From assembly GCA_015501595.1 (NCBI GenBank), contig JADNRX010000105.1:89052-153051 (forward strand): 64,000 nucleotides of DNA, in the 5' to 3' direction. Made by a program: the position numbers and the translations under genes. Below, one piece after another: positions 1 through 11,339 of this stretch; positions within the stretch are counted from its first letter, which is position 1, and each line of letters begins with the position of its first letter. Origin of the DNA: Hymenopellis radicata (lineage: Eukaryota > Basidiomycota > Agaricomycetes > Agaricales > Physalacriaceae). The notes under the pieces were generated by a model. That model worked only from the letters and a program-made list of their open reading frames with translations. It was not told where the DNA came from and searched no databases.

Positions 1-1235
1 CTATAGTCCAGTAGCCGTCCTGAACTGCGAGAGTAATAGTCCACGAGACTTGACCAGTTTCGAGAACCATCCACCGAGCACTATTCCCCATAGAATCCCG
101 AGGTAGGCAACACCGTCCTCCTTGCCGTTTGTAACCACAATCATCTCGATACTGCCCTTGTAATTCTTCATCTTCTTTCCGGCACCTGCTAAAGCAACGT
201 GAGCATTACTTCTTACAAGGCATCCATTGAGCGACTTACCTAGATAGGCAAGCACGTTGCCTGATACAATGCCACTGTGCACGTCTGCTTTGGCAGCTTG
301 CTTCTGCTCTTTGATGTCTACAATGTCACCAAAGGCGAATATCTCGGGGTGTTCGGGTAACTGGAATGTGGGTAAGACTTTGACGAAGCCAGAAGGAGAG
401 AGGGTGGATGAGCCAAGAGACGCGAGGATGTCGGTGTTGGGACGGGTTCCCCATGCTGGGACGACCAAGTCCGCCTCTACGGTTTTGCCATTACGCGTCT
501 TGATTGACGTCGCTTCTGAAGACGGTACTTCGTCGATATAGTCATCATAGATAATGTTTATACCGCGTGCTGTGACGCTAGACGCGAGGCGATTGCGGAA
601 TTTGTCCGGGTAAGTGTCATTGAGAAGCTTGGCCGCGCCGTGGACGATAGTGACAGGCTTGGCAGGCCAGAGATCCTTGACTTCCCCAGCGAGTTCTGAC
701 GCGGATTGTAAGTGGACGAAGCGAGTAGAAGCGCGATGACAACGTACCCACGCCTACAGCGCCTCCCCCAGCGATTACGATGCTCTTCGCGTCGCGGAAT
801 TCCTTCCGTCGGTTGTCCAACCATTCCGTGATAGCATCTGCACTGTTCGGCAAGTCCAACGGACCGCTCCACTTGGAGCCTGTCGCGACGACGAGCACAT
901 GGAACGGGATCTCCTCCCCGCTGTCAAGCGTAACTGACGCCCCAGTTTTCTCGTTCTTGTTGATAGAGGTGACAGTGGCTTGGATGAACGTCCCTTTGCC
1001 ATTGTAAAAGACGTGGTCGTACGCGGCAAAAGCAGATTTGGTGAGCTCATCGCGGTCAGAGACGACCATGCGCGCGCAGGCGACGAGGTGAATGCGGTAT
1101 GGGCGAGGGTTTATGAGGATGAGGTTGAACTTGGACGAGTCGAGGTAGGCAGATATGCGACGGCAGCGAGTGCGCCATAGCCCCGCCAACGATGACTATG
1201 TTGAGTTTGCCATTGTCAGGGATATTCGTAGACAT
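1..1235 (-). CDS. FSP1/AIF-like FAD-dependent NAD(P)H oxidoreductase
   Basis: Pyridine-nucleotide-disulphide oxidoreductase of the AIF/AMID/FSP1 type, a family that transfers electrons from NAD(P)H to quinone-like acceptors. Visible signs are an N-terminal FAD-binding Rossmann motif (NIVIVGG), the segment LILINPRPYRIHLVACARM, the second dinucleotide site IAGGGAVGVELAGE, and the late FAD motif with a Gly-Asp (FAFGDI). The C-terminus (WFSKLVKSRGLLLSQ) is family-typical and the stop lies on base 1. The start is ATG at 1233-1235. An intron with a clean GT-AG pair splits GGGAVGV from ELAGEV near 710-760. Just after VGG the frame is lost: YGALAAVA is read in another frame, and the main frame returns at SAYLDSSKFN. 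A C4 run on the plus strand at 1181-1184 fits a missing base there. It is divergent from the gelsolin gene with about 160 bp between starts. Confidence 0.85.
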
Positions 1236-1264
1236 GGTGAGCGTTGAAAGGGAAGTTCGAATTA

Positions 1265-1280
1265 GCTGCGTATTTATACG
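1265..1280 (-). promoter_or_regulatory. Possible TATA-like element of the FSP1-like gene
   Basis: On the minus strand the sequence CGTATAAATACG lies about 35 bp upstream of the start codon at 1235. A TATA-type element at that distance would place transcription start very close to the ATG. This is a pattern match only. Confidence 0.3.
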
Positions 1281-1394
1281 TGGGCATATGCATCGGTTAG
1301 AAAGCAAATAGGCTGTCCGTCATTCCTGTTGGGTAATGCTTACAGGTGATGGACAAAACGTCGTGACATAAAGTGACCCCTATTTCTCACCATC

Positions 1395-2662
1395 ATGGCG
1401 CATCTTACCAGGCCGACCAAATACGACATTAAAGACTCCAATATCGCTCTTCTAGGCTCAGACGTGGGTGCCGTCTCGCCAGGTAATCGCGCTTACCCAA
1501 CTTGACCGAATTTTAGCTGGAGAAATGCGTACGAGAACATGCTGGAGACTCTGAATCTGCTTGGACTACAGCCGGCCTGGAGCCTGGGGTCCAAGTATGG
1601 CGCATCGAGAAGTTCGACGTCGTAATACGCCCTACATTTGGTGAATTCTACGATGGCGACTCCTACATCATTCTCCATGTTAGCATCACCAGTCTTACGT
1701 CTACTGATATCTAATGGGCTCGTTCAGACATACAAGAAGAACCCAGAAGCCGAATCACTCTCCTATAATCTCCATTTTTGGCTCGGTGAAGATACATCTC
1801 AAGACGAAGCTGGAACAGCGGCATACAAAACTGTTGAACTCGACGATCACCTTCACGGCGTCCCAGTCCAATACCGCGAAGTACAAGGCCATGAATCTCC
1901 GCGTTTCCTCACTTACTTTCCCCGCTTTGTGTGTCTCCGTGGTGGTGTAGATAGTGGCTTCCGCCACGTCTCTGATCCCGTCCCCGTCGACCTCCATCTT
2001 CTCTACAAAATCTCCATCACCGCTCAAAACAACGTCGTTGTGCGTCAGGTCGCAGCAGCTGCCTCCAGCCTTGTTGAAGGTGATGTGTACGTCTTGGACA
2101 AGGGCGCTGAGGTGTGGCAGTTCAACACCGAGGAAAGCGCGGGCAAAGAAAAATTCAAAGCTGCTGAGTTTGTCAGGTCTTTGGTGGATGGACGACAAGG
2201 TCAATGCGATCTGAAAATATTCGGTTCGTTATGTGTTATCATTTCGACACTATTTACGCGCTAATACCGGCTTAGACGAAGGTTCTTCTGGCGCTGGAGT
2301 CTTCCTCACCGAGTTCGGCGCTGGGACGTCACTCAGACCATCTCCACCTACCGCCCCCTTCTTTTACCCTTAAACTCTTCCGCATCTCCGACGCGTCTGG
2401 TAGACCTAAGTTCGAGGAAGTCCCGCTCAACGCCCTCTCCTCTGCAGATGCCTTCCTCTTGGATGCTTCTTCTGATCCCTCTTTCCCGACGATCTATGTC
2501 TGGCTTGGCAAGGACGCCTCGCTCACTGAGCGACGATTGGCTCCACAATATGCTCAGCGATATCTGCATGAATTTGCAAGCGGGGGCGACGTGGCTATCC
2601 CAATTGTCAAAATGCGCGAAGGGGATGAGACGGATCTGTTTACGAAACTGCTGCAAGGGTAG
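1395..2662 (+). CDS. Gelsolin/severin-like actin-severing protein
   Basis: Calcium-regulated actin filament severing and capping protein with gelsolin repeats. Reading from ATG 1395 ([23 protein letters not shown]), exons join at 1464-1516, 1679-1727 and 2224-2275, all GT-AG. Repeat 1 shows [12 protein letters not shown] and [13 protein letters not shown]. This is followed by [20 protein letters not shown], the hallmark WLG...D..G.AA of gelsolin repeats. Repeat 2 shows [12 protein letters not shown], and the last repeat ends with [18 protein letters not shown]. About 370 residues, close to the usual size of three-repeat severin/fragmin. Between the linker GAGVFLTEF and [11 protein letters not shown] the reading frame shifts by one. 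Removing one C from the C5 run at 2354-2358 restores an open frame, so this is probably a base-calling indel rather than a true break. Confidence 0.88.
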
Positions 2663-3059
2663 GCTTTGGTTGTGAGGTACGAAGTCACAATAATTCCGAT
2701 GTCTGTCGAGATTGACTGTCGTCTCAGGATGAGAGCGATGCCGTTCAGGATATCTTGTAAGAAAGATTGAACTGTCAAAAGAAACGAATGTATAGTAGTC
2801 AGTGTATTTCCGTTGCCGTAATCTTACCGATTCTTACGCCAAATATGCGATTACACTCCAGCATATAATTCTTCTGACGTGCGCGACTTGCGCGCGCCAC
2901 ATTCAATTCGCAAGTTATCATGATTAAAAATGGCCTCAGATTGTGAGAAAGACAGGTGTATGGAAGGTATTGATATGCACATCTCAGAGTCACACGTTCA
3001 AACACGGAGACGAACACAGCGTTGAATTATTGGCCGTTGTGAGATAATCTACTCAAAGT
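2663..3059. other. Intergenic region, convergent
   Basis: This stretch lies between the 3' ends of the gelsolin-like gene and the downstream minus-strand membrane protein. Only short chance reading frames are present. No RNA gene or repeat was recognised. Confidence 0.6.
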
Positions 3060-4536
3060 TTAAGTGGTGGTGGTGGTGGAAGGATAGTTAAGTAATAAGT
3101 CCTCGTCTGTGGTGCGCACGCGAGATTCAAACTCCGACCGGTAGGATAGGATAAGCACTCACCAGGTTCAGTAAGCCGCATGATCTCTTGAAAGATCATC
3201 TTAACTTTTACCATCTCCTTCTTGTGTTGCCTTTCCCGACGCTCCAGAATGGCTTCTGCTAGGTCACGAAATGGGGCTGCAAGCAAAAGGAGTGCCAATG
3301 TCTGGCCAAACGTCCATTGTGCATCATCAGTGGTGGCTTGGAGGTGTCGATTATGAAGTAGTGCCAGCTCAATGTCCATAACAAAAACAATATTGATGAG
3401 AAGCAATAAACAGAGCCCGATCGCTGCAGGAATGATACTAAGTTTGCCCTGTGAGAGCTCTTTGGCCCACCGATGAACAGCGGACCATAGGTAACACTTG
3501 TGCTTGTCTGCAAACTGATCAAATTTTCACTAAAGACAATCAGGAAAGCAGAACCCTACCTTGGTCCTTGTCCGGGAGAGGTCCTGGTGGCTGCCGCCTT
3601 TTGTGGTACATGATGAACAGCCCTAAGAACAATCCAGCTGGCAAGAAAAGGTTCACTCCTGGTGCAAGGAACAATCCGTACATCACAATCGACGCCACAC
3701 GCATGGTGGTAGAGCCTAGAGAGACGGTTGCGCCCACAATGGTCACGGAACCCTGTGTTAGGGCGCACAGGTTTTCTGAAATAACGGGCCCACCAAATGT
3801 GCGGGGGTTACTCCAAAGCCAGAGCCCCAGCGCAGACATTAGTGTTAGGTGGATGGAGCCAAGAAGAAGGACAAAACGCCGAAGAAGGGTCTTGAGACAT
3901 TCCTTTTGGAGAGTCGGTGCTTTGTGCGCCAATGAGCATGCATTCGAGTGATATGTCAACGAAGTACCTTTTAAAGTGGTGTGTTCTGCCGTTCCTTCGC
4001 GTGGCCCGGGAGAGGCAGTGGCAATTGGCTTGACCGTGCCCATCTCGACAGCATTTGCTTCCCTTCCATCTGGAGATTCATTTGTTAGCTGCACTGTCCA
4101 AAACGAGCACTCGCCACTTGCCTGCCTTGCTCGGAGCCGGCCCAAAGCTCTCCCGCACATGCCTAATCCACGCACGCCAGCTCGACGCCACATTTCCATT
4201 CTTCCTCTCGCTCTTGTGTTGAATATAGAGGATGAAGTAGATGAACACATTGGTGTTGTTCATCCAGCTCAGATCGAGCACGATGTTCGCGTTGAAGGTG
4301 TTCAACCCCAGCGTCTTTGCCTCCACCATAGCCGAGATGAGGATGGCAAAGGCGGTGATGAGGATCGTCGTAGCCTGTGTCTCCACGGATGCAAGCTCAG
4401 ACTCTGTCACCGTACCATCCTTGAGTGCCCATATGGCCGGAACGAAACTAAGCAAATTTTGGACGTATACCGCGACGCGGACACCGATTCCCGATATGTC
4501 GCTATCTGGTGGTACCTGGCCAGTGCAAGGGTCCAT
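3060..4536 (-). CDS. Multi-pass membrane protein, family not recognised
   Basis: Integral membrane protein with no catalytic motif that I can name. From ATG 4536 the N-terminus (MDPCTGQVPPDSDISGIG) is followed by hydrophobic segments, including ILITAFAILISAMV, NVFIYFILYI, FVLLLGSIHLTLMSALGLWLW, VSLGSTTMRVASIVMYGLFLA and LPAGLFLGLFIMY. After an intron near 3490-3555 come SIIPAAIGLCLLLLINIVFVM and TLALLLLAAPFRDLAEA, giving roughly six or seven helices with a hydrophilic middle loop. One short intron near 4080-4150 is needed to join HV... to NESPDGREAN. A last intron (donor GTGAGTGCTT near 3165) gives an end at 3060. Without it the frame would stop at 3053. Such proteins are common and expanded in Agaricomycetes. 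Confidence 0.6.
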
Positions 4537-4849
4537 ATCGAATGTATGGTGGTTTGTGTGAGAGTGGAATATAGTATATACAGCTGTATACAGCAGGAAA
4601 CTAGTCTGTAATTACTTTTCTCTTAGCCGGACTCAACCTCGCATCACGTGTAAATCACGTTTCGGCACTGGACAGCGGACACAGCCACGAAACTCATTAA
4701 GCACGCGTTGCATACGCGAATCTGCGCCGAAAGGGTGAGGTGTGGAAGTCTTGTGTCTCTTAGGCATCTCTGATGGTGCAGCAGATAGTGAAAACCGCTG
4801 GAACTGGAATAGTGGGTTATTGACAAGGCGGCGGTTTTGACTACAGGTA

Positions 4850-6399
4850 CAAATAACAGCAGGAAACGAGGAAACGATACTGATTGTGATTCTTCTTCAA
4901 CACCGTTATGAACGCCTGCCAGTAACAGAATGCTCAGTAACCGTACCCACCAATGGAGATCGAAAGCACTGACATAGCTTACTTATCGCGCCGACGGGGA
5001 CGCCGCCTTGAAAAGTATCGGCACTTTTCTGACCATCCAGACAACCCGACCAGCATATCTTATTCGCTTATTATCAACCGCACGTAGAGAAGAGAGGCCC
5101 GCCACTGACGACGTCCGCAGTACTTTTCTTCGCCTCCCAAGCTTGGCGAGAAACAAGCACTTTCATGTTACCATGAGTGTCGTACTGGTCCGACATGAGA
5201 TACTAGTCGTACTAGACGTTTGAGAAGACGAACGTACACCATATGGTAGGTCTGCGACTGGTACTGGTAATGAGTGTGTGAACCTGGTCTTTGAAAAGGA
5301 TATTCCGTACCCAATAACAACACTTCAATGTTATGGCGTTCATGAGTAAACAGAGTTCGGGCTTTGTATAGAAGACTCACATCAAATAATGCCTATAGTT
5401 CATTCGCGGATGAGCGAGAGCAAGGAGATGCGAAAAATAGCATGCACAGTCAACCGACAGCCCATGGGCAGAGGCCGAACCAGGAGTTCGTGCATACGCT
5501 ACTAATTCATCAGACGTGCTGTTAAAAAGGAAATGGGCGGAACAAACATCATCAATAATGAATCCCGCCGTCCGGTAGTCAATTGGGTATATAACTAGTA
5601 GGGAATCGTCATAAGCCCGGGTTGACCGAGCGTGTCACAGCATAACACGCCTTGGTCGAATCCATCAAGCTCGTCCCCAGACACATCCCGCGTCCGTCCT
5701 CGTGGCCTGAATCTTCAGCCAGTCGAATCAGTCCGCGGATACACATAGTACGAGCCAGAAGGGGACTTGCAGTGAAAAAACAGCGAGCCGTGAGATCGCG
5801 CGCCTTTGACCAGCCACGCCATCGCAGCCAGGATATTCTTGCTCGTGGGTAGGCGCCGATGGTTCGGGTTGTCGTCCGTTAAAACGATGATGTCCTCCTT
5901 CCGATACCCGCAATGGCCTTCCGCCATTCAGCATACTATCAGTAGAGAGAGGCGAGAAACCCAAAAGACTCACGTGTGAGAAACTCGTAAACGTGGCGTA
6001 CATCATTGATGCATCCTCTCAGTTGGCGCGAGTGGCCGTAATAGTTGATCCCAATCTATACGCGGAAGGGGATTAGCATCACACGAAGGCTTCGCCAACG
6101 ACTCGTGGGGGCCCACACACACGACTTTCTTGCGTCCGGTGCATTTCGAGTATTGAGAACGATGCACGGCACCGCGTCGCCGCGGTCACGATCCTCGTAA
6201 GCAAGTCGTGTCGTATGATCTTCGTAGGTAGGATGCCGTTGCCCGTAAGTATGCGGTGTAGTACGGGGGTGGTAGGTGTGTGTCGGGGATGCTCGTATGC
6301 ATGACGTGAACCTGAACGCCCGTCTGTAGGATACCGATCCTCGACCACCGACGAGAGGGCGCGCGATGACCAGGGGCGGGAGTCATATGCCATGGACAC
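4850..6399 (-). pseudogene. Metacaspase, broken and without a recognisable catalytic cysteine motif
   Basis: Pieces of a type I metacaspase (caspase-like cysteine protease) occur in the expected order on the minus strand but in several frames. They are a Tyr/Pro-rich prodomain (about 6200-6390), SQYSKCTGRKKVVC (6121-6165), IGINYYGHSRQLRGCINDV (after an intron), GYRKEDIIVLTDDNP with NILAAMAWLVKGARSHGSLFFHC (5730-5910), the His loop SGH then, after a frame slip, TRDVSGDELDGFDQ, VIYPIDYRTAGFIIDD, LLVRPLPMGCRLT, VADLPYGVRSSSQTSSTTS, KKSTADVVS, WSGCLDGQKSADTFQGG and AFITVLKKNHNQ (about 4870-4915). Plausible introns separate several pieces. The DSCHSG block that should follow RLT(A)LFD is not seen in any frame. 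Either a decayed or non-catalytic paralogue, or a gene damaged by sequence errors. Confidence 0.75.
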
Positions 6400-6540
6400 G
6401 TATGGGCAAACAAAGTAATTCGTATGATGAGAGAAATCCTAGCATAACGAACGAGCACAATGAGCGGGAGGTGGCTGAACGGGCGACACTTTAAGAGACA
6501 AAGCCGATGGGTACCAAGACGGGAAGGTTTCACTATGGAC

Positions 6541-7265
6541 AATACAGCGCGGTTATGAGTCGTTCGATGCGGGTGCTTGAGCTCTGACAGTGAAGAAACT
6601 CTCCAAACGAAGGCGCCGTTTTAAGCATTCCACCGTATGCTCTTGTGCCCGTTTCGAATGAATGCGCAGGCACAAATGCTGCCGGTACAACAGGCGCGAG
6701 AACGAAAGTTGAGAAAGAACAAGAACATGACGTCATGGTGTTTGCATACGCGCCCTCAAGAGACACTCCCAGGAAAAGATGCTCTGAGGCCAAGGGCCCG
6801 ACATAATCGAAGCTACAAGATACACGAACAGTCAGCGTTTACTTACAAACACGAACAGTCAGCGTTTACTTACAATTTACACAAGGTACCGGCACAAGAC
6901 AGCGCACCTTTTTTCTAAACTACATCCCAAAGTTGCGACTCGTTGTCCAAATTGGTTTCTGGGGTTAAGGCCGGATGTCTTTACACAAGACGACGGTACT
7001 ACGACGAGGACTTGATTCAAAGGGGAGGGGGTGGGTATTGGATGACACCAAACGTTCAAAAGCGACCACGAAATCCTGGCTTCCACCCGAGACGAAACGC
7101 GAGTTATGAAATGGCCCAGAGAGACGGAAGGAAATGGTGGGGCGATAGCTTAAGGACGCGTTGTGATTTATGAGAGAGAGGTGCGTCACGACCATCACAT
7201 CACAAAACCTCCTCTTAGCCATCATCGTAGTAGTGGACTGGCAGTCCTACTACATTCAACAACCA
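6541..7265. other. Intergenic region upstream of ARPC1
   Basis: Only short, mutually overlapping chance frames occur here, none with a recognisable domain. The region contains the 27-bp tandem duplication listed separately and presumably carries the promoters of ARPC1 and of the metacaspase locus. Confidence 0.5.
6823..6876. repeat. Tandem duplication, 2 x 27 bp
   Basis: The unit CACGAACAGTCAGCGTTTAC (first 20 of 27 bases) is repeated directly head to tail at 6823-6849 and 6850-6876. The two copies differ only at the last base. It lies about 390 bp upstream of the ARPC1 start codon. A local replication-slippage duplication is the simplest explanation. Confidence 0.9.
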
Positions 7266-8632
7266 ATGGCACCTCAAGTTTTTCCCCTTAGCCAGACCCC
7301 AATTACGGCGCATTCCTTCAATGCGGACCGCTCTCGTGCGTACATACGGCAGTGCCAGATGTGTCCTGACGATTAACAGAGGTTGCTGTCAGTTTCAACT
7401 CGCACGAGGCTCAGATTTTCAGTTGGAGTGGATCACAGTGGACGCTGAATGCAACGCTCACTGAGGTGCGTCTTGATCCGATCAAGTGTCGACGACGACT
7501 AATCAGCACGCAGCACGACAAACCCATAACGTCCATCGATTGGGCTCCCGCGTCAAACCGCATCGTCACTGCGTCCCAGGACCGCAATGCCTACGTATGG
7601 CAGGAGACACAGGACCCGGAGACGGGCAGCTTAATCTGGAAGCCTACGCTCGTCCTGCTCCGCATCAACCGCGCCGCGACGCACGTACGTTGGAGCCCCA
7701 AGGAAGACAAGTTCGCCGTCGCCAGTGGTGCACGCGCTATCGCTGTGTGTTCTTTCGATCCCGAGAATAACTGGTGGGTCAGCAAGCTCCTCAAGAAACC
7801 AATCAGGTCCACGGTTTTGTGTGTGGATTGGCACCCGAACAACGTGCTTTTGGCGGCGGGTACGGCTGATATGAAGGCAAGAGTGTTCTCTGCCTATATC
7901 AAGGAAGTCGACGCCAAGTTAGTCTGTCATTTTCTCTTCGTTCTCTATATATTAATCGTACTCGAAGGCCTGCTCCTTCTGTCTGGGGCTCCAAGCTACC
8001 CTTTAACACGCTTTGCGGTGAATATACTAGTCCTGCTGGTGGATGGGTCCACGCGGTCGCTTTCTCGCCCTCCGGAGATGTCCTCGCCTTCGCTAGTGCG
8101 CGAACTCTGTTTGGTTCATCGAATATATCTCTCACTTGCATGCTTTAGGCCACGACAGCTCCATGACCATCGTCTACCCTGGAGGTACCATGTACAACAT
8201 CAAGATGACGTCGCTTCCCCTCGTCACACTCACTTGGACCTCTGAGCAGTCCATCGTCGCTGCAGGGCATGACTGCCAGCCATATGTGTTCACTGGTTCC
8301 GAAGGGGATGGGAACCCATCGGCACCCTTGACGACACCAGCGCGCCTAAATCTGCTTCTGCGAGGCCTGGTGTCCCAGGAAAGCTGAACAAGTCGGCTGC
8401 GTTTGCGACGTTCCAGAGCGCAGATAGCCGTGGCCAGTCGAGCATTGCTGCAAGCAGTGACACGAAGCTCTTGACGATTCATCAGAACACGATTACCAGT
8501 GTTCGTCCTTACGAAGAGCAGGGCGGGGTTGTCACGAAGGTCACTACGTCTGGTGCGGATGGTAGGCTCATTATTTGGGATACGAACGACGTCAGCGCGC
8601 TGGCTACCAAGCTTGCGACACTGAGCGTGTAA
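7266..8632 (+). CDS. Arp2/3 complex subunit 1 (ARPC1/p41), WD40 protein
   Basis: Seven-bladed WD40 subunit of the Arp2/3 complex, which nucleates branched actin filaments. ATG 7266 gives [18 protein letters not shown]. After the first intron comes [15 protein letters not shown], then [20 protein letters not shown] and [10 protein letters not shown], then [20 protein letters not shown] and [16 protein letters not shown]. Two further introns lead to [36 protein letters not shown] and [12 protein letters not shown]. This blade order and the conserved [10 protein letters not shown] are diagnostic of ARPC1. Near PYVFTGSE the frame slips by one base. Lengthening the G4 run at 8304-8307 to G5 restores the continuation [18 protein letters not shown]. 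Four introns have normal GT-AG ends. Confidence in the family is very high; the exact residues at the slip are uncertain. Confidence 0.92.
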
Positions 8633-8879
8633 TGAATTGCTGTAGCTACGCAAGTGTATAGTATATGACACCAACTAGGATCAAATTTCTCAAGTGCTGT
8701 TGTCTGGCCTTTGCTCGCATTGAAAGCTAGCGCTGACTGATGAATGATCCACGCCAACTGTAATGCAGTGCGTACGGAACAACGAATGTTCCCTGAATCA
8801 CAAAGATGCAGCAGTCCTAGATGGGTATACATTTCATATCTTACATGTCTGAACGTTAGACAAACTGGAGTGATCCTTT

Positions 8880-9251
8880 TCAAGTTTGTTGCTCATTGAT
8901 AACACCCCATATAGACGCTTTGAACTGGACGAGATTGAGCATGACGGGGACAAGGGCGTTAATCAACTTACTAGAGTCATGACCAGTCCCATTTTCTTCT
9001 CCAGTTCGCGTAAACGCGCAAGAAGCATCTCATCAGGCTCCGTGGTGAGCACCTTGGACTTTGCCGCGAGCTATAAGACGCGTTTATGAGGCGATCGTCA
9101 TCGCGATCAAGTATTGTCGCGTATATACCTGTTTGACGTTCTGCGCGAGCTTTGCGTATTCCCAAAGCACGTCTGCTTCGCACGTAGTAAGTTCGGGGTG
9201 CCCTGTATAGGGATTTTCGAGGAAGATGTCGTTGACCACCACTGTGCTCAT
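8880..9251 (-). CDS. DAD3: DASH/DAM1 complex subunit Dad3
   Basis: Small subunit of the fungal DASH (Dam1) ring complex, which couples kinetochores to spindle microtubules. Three exons give about 88 residues: MSTVVVNDIFLENPYTGHPE with CEADVLWEYAKLAQNVKQ, then LAAKSKVLTTEPDEMLLARL with RELEKKMGLVMTL, then FKASIWGVINEQQT. The pattern NPY.GHP...EA.VLWEYAKL.QN and the FKAS.W end match Dad3 orthologues well, and the length fits the family. Introns are at about 9069-9128 (GTATATACG...TTATAG) and about 8925-8971 (GTAAGTTGA...GTCCAG). The start is ATG at 9249-9251. The short exons make this gene easy to miss by automatic calling. It is convergent with ARPC1. Confidence 0.9.
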
Positions 9252-9600
9252 CGTTGTTGATGCATAAGGTTGAATTAGGCAACACTGCCTCGCTGATCAG
9301 CGCTCAGCTTTTGACTATCATCACTCTGCGCCGGATTCCTAATACTATGCTCCTGCGTCTGCTTGTCATCGTTTCCTAGGAGTCGAACTGCTCTACGCGT
9401 GGACTGGCACCGGCCATCGACGGACTCTTATACAGTCCACCTCATTTAATTGTTGCTAGCGGAGCACGACGTGTGGAAATCATTCCTATCAGTCTCCGAC
9501 CATATCTTTGTGCTTCTCTTGCACACGAATGACTAGAACTCGAAACACACGGCCCATGTGGGCCGACGGACCTGCGATGCGTCGTCGACCGAAGTTATGA

Positions 9601-9864
9601 CTACTCATCATACTCACCACTGGTACTAGTAGCGACGGTATCCCCATCTGAAATAGACCTCGTCGCGGGGACATTAGGGTCCATTCTTTCAAGCTCTAAT
9701 TGGGCCTTTTGCAGGAGGCTCTGTGCATCACCTGTCGGGCCTTGACCATAAAGCCCTTCTACGCACCAAGTTACAGGCATATCCTCGTGTCCGTCTGTAA
9801 AAGTATTCTTGCTGTACAGTGTACCAGTGCTGTATGGAGGTACCGGTATGCCCACCGGGGTCAC
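9601..9864 (-). CDS. Hypothetical small protein or gene fragment
   Basis: An 87-codon frame beginning MTPVGIPVPPYSTGTLYS and containing TWCVEGLYGQGPTGDAQSLL. A GT donor at its 3' end could splice to GPSAHMGRVFRVLVIRVQ and a stop at 9489. Upstream, another frame reads DPTINARNEMTVAST, which may be an earlier exon. Composition and possible splice sites hint at an expressed gene or a decaying one, but I do not recognise a family and assign no function. Confidence 0.25.
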   Translation of the reverse strand: MTPVGIPVPPYSTGTLYSKNTFTDGHEDMPVTWCVEGLYGQGPTGDAQSLLQKAQLELERMDPNVPATRSISDGDTVATSTSGEYDE

Positions 9865-10027
9865 CCTGATATAGCACGCCTTGTTGTCGAGGCCACCGTC
9901 ATCTCATTCCGCGCATTGATTGTCGGATCCCCATGTGATTGATAGGCGCGTACGTTCAGTACAGGTTCATACTTGTGTTGATGGAGCCGTCCTCGTGCTT
10001 CTCTAGGCAGTAGTACTATTCCGACGG

Positions 10028-10048
10028 CAGATGGGAACGTATATAAGA
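10028..10048 (+). promoter_or_regulatory. Probable TATA box of the M43 metalloprotease gene
   Basis: The sequence GTATATAAG at about 10039-10047 lies some 80 bp upstream of the ATG at 10126. A strong TATA box is typical of inducible secreted-enzyme genes in fungi. Pattern match only. Confidence 0.45.
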
Positions 10049-10125
10049 TGTGTACGTTGGTAACGAAGACTCAACACCAGCCTTCCCCACCTGGTTTCAA
10101 GTTGCCATCCTTCATATCCTTCGAC

Positions 10126-11339
10126 ATGTTCTCTGCTATCGCACTCACTCTCCTTGCGAGCACGTCTGTCCTCGCTTTGAAGCCTCTTGAAGGCCTCACT
10201 GGAGCTGTCCAGTCCAGGCAGGAAAGAACGTACGTTTCTTGCAAATAACAGTCTATTCCGGTTCATCTGAATGTTGGCTACAGTCGATGTGGAACTGTCG
10301 TCACCTCTGAGAAGAAGGCCGCCATTGAGTCCCATTTCACCGCGAACAAGGTTTTGAAAAGCAACGCGACCAGCCTTGCTTCTCAAGCGGCAACTACTAT
10401 TAACGTCTACTTCCATGTCATCTACACCGATGAGAGCGAGGAGGGCGGTTACGTTCCGTAGGTCTACCAACATTGCTCCGAGAAGCATGCTAAATATTGC
10501 TTTGACAATGACAGTAAGCAACAGATTGCGGACCAAATAGATGTTATGAACACTGCCTACGCCGACACCGGTCTTTCCTTCACCTTGGCCAACACCGAAT
10601 ATGTCGAGAACGCGGATTGGTTCTCGAATGTTGGTCCCGACGAGTAAGCGGTCTCCAGACTCGTTTGTTTCCTTTCGTGTATTAATATATTTTTCCAGCT
10701 CCACACAGACTGACATGAAGGAGCAACTCCGCACAGGCGAGGCATCAGACCTGAACGTCTACACCGTCGGTTTCGAGTCTGGCAGCGGCGCTGGTCTGCT
10801 GGGCTATGCGACGTTCCCCTCTGACTATGAGGGCAACCCTAAAGATGATGGTGTCGTAATCCTTTTCTCCTCCCTTCCTGGGGCTGCGATGGAGAACTAC
10901 AACGAAGGGCAGACTCTGACGCATGAGACTGGACACTGGGTACGGTTCTCGCGTTAGATTTGCGAGTATTCCCGACTAATTGATGCGTAGGTCGGTCTCT
11001 ACCACACTTTCCAGGACGGCTGCACGGGGGGTGATGAAGTCGATGACACGCCTGCCGAGGCTGAGCCCAGTATGTGTTGGAATGACTTCAATCCTTCGGC
11101 CGTTGACTAATCGACTGGTAGCGAGCGGATGCCCCTCGTCCAAGGATACATGCTCTGCTAAAGGTGTTGACCCGATCCGTGCGTCGCGTTCGATCTTTGG
11201 TGATAGCGCCAGCTGATGCCAAATCTTTATAGACAACTTTATGGACTACTCGTATGACGCTTGCATGACCGAGTTCACCCCAGGCCAGGCTGAGCGCCTC
11301 CAAGACCAGATGCGCACATATCGCAGTGTGGACATCTAG
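10126..11339 (+). CDS. Secreted M43-type (pappalysin family) zinc metalloprotease
   Basis: Extracellular metallopeptidase of family M43 in the metzincin clan. The start [20 protein letters not shown] is a clear signal peptide. After several introns come [54 protein letters not shown] and [18 protein letters not shown]. The zinc motif HETGHWVGLYH matches HExxHxxGxxH and is split by an intron immediately after HETGHW. A Cys-rich segment follows ([15 protein letters not shown], then [10 protein letters not shown]), then the Met-turn region [11 protein letters not shown]. The last exon ends MRTYRSVDI. All introns have usable GT-AG ends and no frame problem was found. Family members degrade extracellular protein, so a nutritional role is the likely inference. 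Confidence 0.9.

Larger units (their letters stand above)
9252..10125. other. Intergenic region with weak coding traces
   Basis: This holds the upstream region of Dad3 (minus) and of the metalloprotease (plus). One minus-strand frame (9601-9864) looks faintly coding and is listed separately. No repeat or RNA gene was recognised. Confidence 0.45.

Noticed and set aside
3120..3145. tRNA T-loop-like sequence (GGAGTTTGAATCTCG on the minus strand)
   Set aside because: It lies in a likely intron and no acceptor stem, anticodon arm or A-box can be found around it.
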